From assembly GCA_003476685.1 (NCBI GenBank), contig DMVN01000192.1, forward strand, positions 1 to 9,970: a stretch of 9,970 nt of DNA, read 5' to 3'. Position 1 is the first letter of the stretch, and every line of letters begins with the position of its first letter. The position numbers and the translations under genes are program-made. The notes beneath the pieces were generated by a model. That model saw nothing but the letters and a program-made list of their open reading frames with translations. It had not been told where the DNA came from and did not search any database. Positions 6,530-9,970 of this stretch are shown piece by piece. Origin of the DNA: Acidobacteriota bacterium. Lineage in GTDB: Bacteria > Acidobacteriota > Aminicenantia > Aminicenantales > Saccharicenantaceae.

Positions 6530-8956
6530 TTACTTCACCCGCCATTCCTGGATGCCGGCTGAGAATTTTTCCTGGCACTGGAGCTCTATCTTTAATCCGG
6601 TCGTAACCACCGGTGAAAACCTGACCTTGTTATACTTATCTTTTTCCACTCCGTAGGGATTCAGGTTATTGACCGGAACCCAGGCCGCTCCCTTTTTATA
6701 ATAAAGCTTCCAGGAGGCTGGCACCCGGCATTCGCCCAGACCGGTGTCATCAAACCAGTAGACGGCCGCTTCCGCCACCCGGACCGGAGCCGGAAATTCA
6801 TAGCTGACCCACTCGGTGGTTCCTTTCTTCGGCCACCAGTGCAGGTAACCTACCGAATGGTCAATCGACCTTTCAGGTTCATACTGGTCGTTGATGAACC
6901 TGGCGCCCCTAGCCCCTTCGGAAGCCTCAACTTTGGCCCTGGAGGCCAGTGACGGTTCCGGGGTCGGGCGAACCCTGGATTCTTCCCGGGCCAGCCAGAC
7001 AGCCATTTCACCCCGGCCGCGGTGGGCCCAGGCATAGTAAGGAATCAGGGTTATTTCCTGGTCTGCGGCTACGACTTTCTCTTTTTCCATCCGGTATGCT
7101 TTTCCGGCGGCCCTGACCACAACCAGCCCGCCCAGCAGGTCCTCCCGGTACTCAGAAGAGAAAGCTGCTCCGTCCGGAAGAAGCAGGTTGCTGACCCGAC
7201 CGTTGTTATCCGGCCACTCGGCGCAATAGACCAGCGGCCCTCTCTCCACTGCTACCAGCCCGGCATCGTCTTTTACTTTCTCGTGAGCCAGCACCGGGCG
7301 CGGCTCCAGCGGCAGGCTGAGTTCAATGACATCTCCGGGCTTCCATTTCCTGGTAAGCGGCAGGAAACCTTTTTCCAGGTTCAGGGCCACTTCTTCCCCG
7401 TTGACCTTGACCACCGGCTTAGTCTCTTTCTTATCCGCATAAAAATACAGGTCGCCTGGAATCGGCTGCCCCAGAGCCCAGCCAGGAATCCGCAGCCTCA
7501 CCGTGAATTCATCTTCCCGGGCCGGGGTGACTTTTATGCGGATGTCACCGTTCCAGGGGTAGTCGGTTTCCTGCTCCAGGTCCACCCTCAGGTCGCCCAG
7601 CTGCACCCGTCCCTGGCTCCTGGCAAAAAGGTTGATGTAAAGCTGGTCGCCAGAAGTGGCGTAGACATATTGCCCCAGCTGGGGAATAAAGCGGACGATG
7701 TTGGGCGGGCAACAGGCGCAGCCGAACCAGGGGCTTCTTTCGTGCTGACCGAAGGAAGCCAGAGGATTAGCGTAGAAAAAGAGGTCGCCGCTTAGAGCAA
7801 TGCCCGAAAGGAAGCCGTTGTAAATGATGCGTTCAAAAACATCCAGGTATTTGGCCTCGCCGTGCAGCCGGAACATCCGGTAATTCCAGAAGGCGTTGGC
7901 GATGGAAGCGCAGGTTTCGGCATAAGCCGAACCGTTGGGAAGATGGTAGGCCGGGCCGAAGCCTTCCCAGGCCCCGGTCGAGCCTATGCCGCCGGTCAGG
8001 TAGATTTTCCTGAACACCACGTCTTCCCAGAGCTCATCCAGGGCCTGGACCAGCCCCTGGTCCCCGGTCAGAGCCGCCACATCGGCCATACCGGAATACA
8101 TATAAGCCGCCCTGACGGCATGGCCCACAGCCTCTGTCTGCTCTCGCACCGGCAGGTGGTCCTGGGAATAAAAGCCGTATAATTCATGCCCCTCCTTGTT
8201 CCCGCGCTGTTCCAGGAAAAATCTGGCCAGGTCCAGGTATCTTTTCTCCCCGGTCAGGCGGTAGAGTTTTACCAGCCCGATCTCAATTTCCTGGTGCCCG
8301 GGCGGCAGCATTACTTTGCCGGGCCCGAAATCCCTCAAAATCAGATCGGCGTTTTTCAGGGCCACGTCAAGCAGGGTCTTTTTTCCGGTCGCCTGGTAGT
8401 GGGCCACCGCCGCTTCGTAAAGATGGCCGACATTATAGAGTTCATGGGCATCCTGTTCTCTTTCCCATCTTTTATCGGTCACCCACTCTTCCAGGGGAAT
8501 TTTCCCGCCCTTGTTCTTGATGGTCCTGGCAGTATAAAGATAACCGTCTTTTTCCTGAGCAGCGGCAATCTTAGCAATCAGACCGTCCAGGTACTTATCA
8601 AGTTCGGGGTTGGGCTGAAGCTTTAGCTGGTAAGAAGCACCTTCAATCAATTTATAGATGTCAGAATCATCAAAAGGATAACGGGAACAGAAATCGCCCT
8701 CAGCCAGCCCCCCGGCTATCTCAAAGTTCTTTATCCGCCCGGTCTCTTCGCTCTGACGGAAAGAATGAGGAATGGTGACCTGACCGTTGGTCTCAATCCG
8801 CTTGCTCCAGAAACCGTCGGAGAAACGGACTTCGGTCAAACTGACCTGACTTACCGGGTAATCCTTTTTCTCACCTGAACAGGACGAGAATAACAAGACC
8901 CCCAGCAGCAGGCAGGAAAATATTATAAATCTCGCTCTGGCCAATTTTCTGAACAT
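6530..8956 (-). CDS. GH127/DUF1680 beta-L-arabinofuranosidase with C-terminal discoidin-like domain, lipoprotein (808 aa)
   Basis: A second DUF1680 glycoside hydrolase, expected to cleave beta-L-arabinofuranosides. The start was set at 8956 because AAGGAGGT lies 5 bases upstream; an in-frame ATG 8 codons earlier (8980) has no ribosome site and sits in a hairpin loop. From this start the protein has a short basic n-region (MFRKLARAR), a hydrophobic core and a lipobox-like FSSC with C26, so it is probably a lipoprotein. Expected catalytic and zinc residues are E331 (WEGFG), E347 and C349 (AYAETC), and C415-C416 in CACCPPN. C413 is an additional nearby cysteine. Residues to about 655 align with the paralogue encoded at 1489-3480, including FGPGK, PGHQEIEIGL, LYNxGHLYEAAVA and a terminal EMAVWL. 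Residues about 669-808 form an extra beta-sandwich of F5/8-type (discoidin-like) character, possibly sugar-binding. It follows the BNR gene after 127 bp. Confidence 0.9.
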   Translation of the reverse strand: MFRKLARARFIIFSCLLLGVLLFSSCSGEKKDYPVSQVSLTEVRFSDGFWSKRIETNGQVTIPHSFRQSEETGRIKNFEIAGGLAEGDFCSRYPFDDSDIYKLIEGASYQLKLQPNPELDKYLDGLIAKIAAAQEKDGYLYTARTIKNKGGKIPLEEWVTDKRWEREQDAHELYNVGHLYEAAVAHYQATGKKTLLDVALKNADLILRDFGPGKVMLPPGHQEIEIGLVKLYRLTGEKRYLDLARFFLEQRGNKEGHELYGFYSQDHLPVREQTEAVGHAVRAAYMYSGMADVAALTGDQGLVQALDELWEDVVFRKIYLTGGIGSTGAWEGFGPAYHLPNGSAYAETCASIANAFWNYRMFRLHGEAKYLDVFERIIYNGFLSGIALSGDLFFYANPLASFGQHERSPWFGCACCPPNIVRFIPQLGQYVYATSGDQLYINLFARSQGRVQLGDLRVDLEQETDYPWNGDIRIKVTPAREDEFTVRLRIPGWALGQPIPGDLYFYADKKETKPVVKVNGEEVALNLEKGFLPLTRKWKPGDVIELSLPLEPRPVLAHEKVKDDAGLVAVERGPLVYCAEWPDNNGRVSNLLLPDGAAFSSEYREDLLGGLVVVRAAGKAYRMEKEKVVAADQEITLIPYYAWAHRGRGEMAVWLAREESRVRPTPEPSLASRAKVEASEGARGARFINDQYEPERSIDHSVGYLHWWPKKGTTEWVSYEFPAPVRVAEAAVYWFDDTGLGECRVPASWKLYYKKGAAWVPVNNLNPYGVEKDKYNKVRFSPVVTTGLKIELQCQEKFSAGIQEWRVK

Positions 8957-8960
8957 CCTT

Positions 8961-8968
8961 ACCTCCTT
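8961..8968 (-). promoter_or_regulatory. Shine-Dalgarno site that fixes the start of the larger GH127 gene
   Basis: Minus-strand AAGGAGGT is a near-perfect complement of the 16S rRNA 3' end. It is 4-5 bases from the ATG at 8954-8956. The alternative ATG at 8978-8980 lies upstream of this site and is preceded by CCGAGAATTTCAACT, which has no purine-rich ribosome site. Confidence 0.8.
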
Positions 8969-8990
8969 AATTTCTAACATAGTTGAAATT
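8969..8990 (-). repeat. Leader hairpin abutting the Shine-Dalgarno site
   Basis: On the minus strand AATTTCAAC and GTTAGAAATT form a 9-bp stem with a single bulged A (TA on that arm) and a 3-base loop TAT. It ends directly at the AAGGAGGT ribosome site. If transcription starts near 8994, as the extended -10 suggests, the hairpin would lie almost at the 5' end of the mRNA. That is the arrangement of known 5' stabilising stem-loops such as that of ompA mRNA. The stem is AT-rich, so its stability is modest. Confidence 0.4.
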
Positions 8991-9000
8991 CTCGGGTCTT

Positions 9001-9009
9001 TTTATATCA
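9001..9009 (-). promoter_or_regulatory. Extended -10 promoter candidate for the larger GH127 gene
   Basis: Minus-strand TGATATAAA fits the extended -10 pattern TGnTATAAT with one mismatch. No good -35 hexamer is found at the usual spacing, which extended -10 promoters can tolerate. The predicted start of transcription is near 8994, leaving a leader of about 38 nt before the ATG at 8956. This would allow expression independent of the upstream BNR gene. Confidence 0.4.
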
Positions 9010-9083
9010 GCCATGATAACCGATTTAGCCCCGGCCGTAAAAGGCATAATCAGCCCCGGCGCTCGGGCCTTCAACAATTACTT

Positions 9084-9970
9084 TTAATTAACCTTCTCCT
9101 GCCGGTCAACGGTCGTCAGGACTACCGGCTGCGGCCCGATAGACCAGCTGAGGCGCTTGCGGATTAGAGCCTTCTGTTCCAATTTCTGGCCCGCAACCTC
9201 CAGGACCACCAGATAGTACCCGGGCTCCACCCTGGGGCCGGGTCGCCCCTGGCCTTCTTTTCTCATGTCCCAGCCGACCCGGTTCAGGCCGGCTTTACCC
9301 TGGGCGCTGAGCTCAGCCAGTAGATTCCTCTCCAGGTCATAGAAGCTGATTTTAACTTTTTCCTTCGCTTCTTCCCGTAGGTAGTAATAGATGACCACCT
9401 CGTCAGGTTCATTTGGAGTAAACAGGTGGCTATCGCCAGTGAGGTGGTAATTACCAAAAACAGGATATTGCTTCTGGATGGCTGGCCTCGGGCTGAACAG
9501 GTAGGCTTCACCAACCAGGACCTGGGGGTTTAATTCCTGCAATGGCCAGATGTTGGTAATCCAGATTCCCCGTCCGTAAGTTCCGACCACCAGGTCGGCT
9601 TCTCGCGGCTGGATGGCCAGGTCAGTTACTTTAACTCCTGGCATGTTATTCTGGAATGGCTGCCAGCTCTGTCCCTGGTCCAGAGAAATGAACAGTCCGT
9701 TATCCGTGCCGGCAAACAGCAGGTCAGCATTCCTGAGGTCCTGGATCATCACATTGACCGGGCTGTCGGTAAGACCGGTAGAAATAGGAGTCCAGGTGCG
9801 GCCGTAATCAGTGGTCTTGAAGAGATAAGGTTTGAAATCGTCAGTCCGGAAACCGCTCTTGGCTACAAAAGCCGTGCCGGGCTGGTGGGGAGAAGCCAGG
9901 ACGCGGCTGACCCATAGCTGAGCCGGAGCCTCGGCCTTAGCCAGGGCCGGGGTGCAGTCGGTCCAGCTAA
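9084..9970 (-). CDS. BNR/Asp-box (VPS10/sortilin-like beta-propeller) protein, C-terminal part, cut by window edge
   Basis: The last 294 codons of a large protein that continues past the right edge; the frame is open to the end of the window. Two Asp-box motifs are visible, TTDYGRTW and SLDQGQSW (S/T-x-D-x-G-x-x-W), separated by short beta-strand sequences such as LLFAGTDNGLFIS and LVVGTYGRGIWITN. They are typical of the bladed propellers of sialidase-like, sortilin and photosystem-II-assembly-factor-like proteins. After the propeller comes a beta-sandwich of FlgD/Fn3 type (EVVIYYYLREEAKEKVKISFYDLERN is the start region, split here by its EKVK turn), with GLNRVGWDMR and PGYYLVVLEV, a common ending in these proteins. 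Members are usually secreted and often about 1000 residues; catalytic activity is not established. A GTG codon at 9750-9752 is internal, not a start. It lies 127 bp upstream of the GH127 gene. Confidence 0.82.
   Translation of the reverse strand, partial: SWTDCTPALAKAEAPAQLWVSRVLASPHQPGTAFVAKSGFRTDDFKPYLFKTTDYGRTWTPISTGLTDSPVNVMIQDLRNADLLFAGTDNGLFISLDQGQSWQPFQNNMPGVKVTDLAIQPREADLVVGTYGRGIWITNIWPLQELNPQVLVGEAYLFSPRPAIQKQYPVFGNYHLTGDSHLFTPNEPDEVVIYYYLREEAKEKVKISFYDLERNLLAELSAQGKAGLNRVGWDMRKEGQGRPGPRVEPGYYLVVLEVAGQKLEQKALIRKRLSWSIGPQPVVLTTVDRQEKVN

Larger units (their letters stand above)
8957..9083. other. 127-bp gap between the BNR gene and the larger GH127 gene
   Basis: Contains the extended -10 candidate, the leader hairpin and the ribosome site described separately. 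It also has a 9-bp direct repeat AGCCCCGGC at 9027-9035 and 9052-9060, and a short GCCC/GGGC inverted repeat around 9054-9069 without a U-tract. No clear terminator for the BNR gene was found. Confidence 0.45.

Noticed and set aside
6453..6531. CGGCTAATTT direct repeat around the end of the larger GH127 gene, considered as an attachment or insertion scar.
   Set aside because: It is only 10 bp, with no element, integrase or terminal inverted repeats between the copies.
7022..7795. A 257-codon open frame on the plus strand.
   Set aside because: It is antisense to the GH127 coding region, has no ribosome site or family resemblance, and is explained by codon bias of the real minus-strand gene.

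Overview
The window looks like a piece of a bacterial chromosome of moderate to slightly high GC content, with strong Shine-Dalgarno sites (AGGAGG type) and several exported proteins, including two lipoproteins. The mix of a GTP-type PEP carboxykinase, secreted DUF1680 (PF07944) arabinofuranosidases and a large BNR/VPS10-like Asp-box protein resembles uncultured carbohydrate-degrading anaerobes such as Candidatus Aminicenantes or Acidobacteriota relatives. This placement is an inference from gene content and style, not a phylogenetic result. The strong Shine-Dalgarno sites argue against Bacteroidota.

Layout. The left edge (1-418, minus) carries the first 139 codons of a GTP-dependent PEP carboxykinase. 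A 400-bp intergenic region with divergent promoters follows. A small exported nitroreductase-like flavoprotein runs on the plus strand (819-1484) and meets, only 4 bp away and tail to tail, a minus-strand block that fills the rest of the window. In order of transcription (right to left) that block is: a BNR/Asp-box protein (9970 to 9084, N-terminus outside the window), a 808-residue lipoprotein GH127-type beta-L-arabinofuranosidase with a C-terminal discoidin-like domain (8956 to 6530), a 438-bp gap, a membrane-targeted GH51 alpha-L-arabinofuranosidase with an N-terminal CBM-like domain (6091 to 3587), and a second, shorter GH127-type lipoprotein (3480 to 1489).

How the genes may work together. 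The three glycosidases all act on L-arabinofuranosyl residues, one of them on the alpha linkage and two probably on the beta linkage. All three carry export signals. They would suit stripping arabinose from plant cell-wall material such as arabinan, arabinoxylan, extensin-type hydroxyproline-linked arabino-oligosaccharides or RG-II side chains. No transporter, regulator or arabinose-catabolic gene lies in the window. The link to the nitroreductase, PEP carboxykinase and BNR protein is positional only.

No tRNA, rRNA, CRISPR array, insertion sequence or integrase was seen. The strongest non-coding signals are a near-consensus promoter with nested inverted repeats in front of the PEP carboxykinase gene, a 5' leader hairpin abutting the Shine-Dalgarno site of the larger GH127 gene, and a terminator-like hairpin whose U-tract faces the plus strand at 3562-3590.
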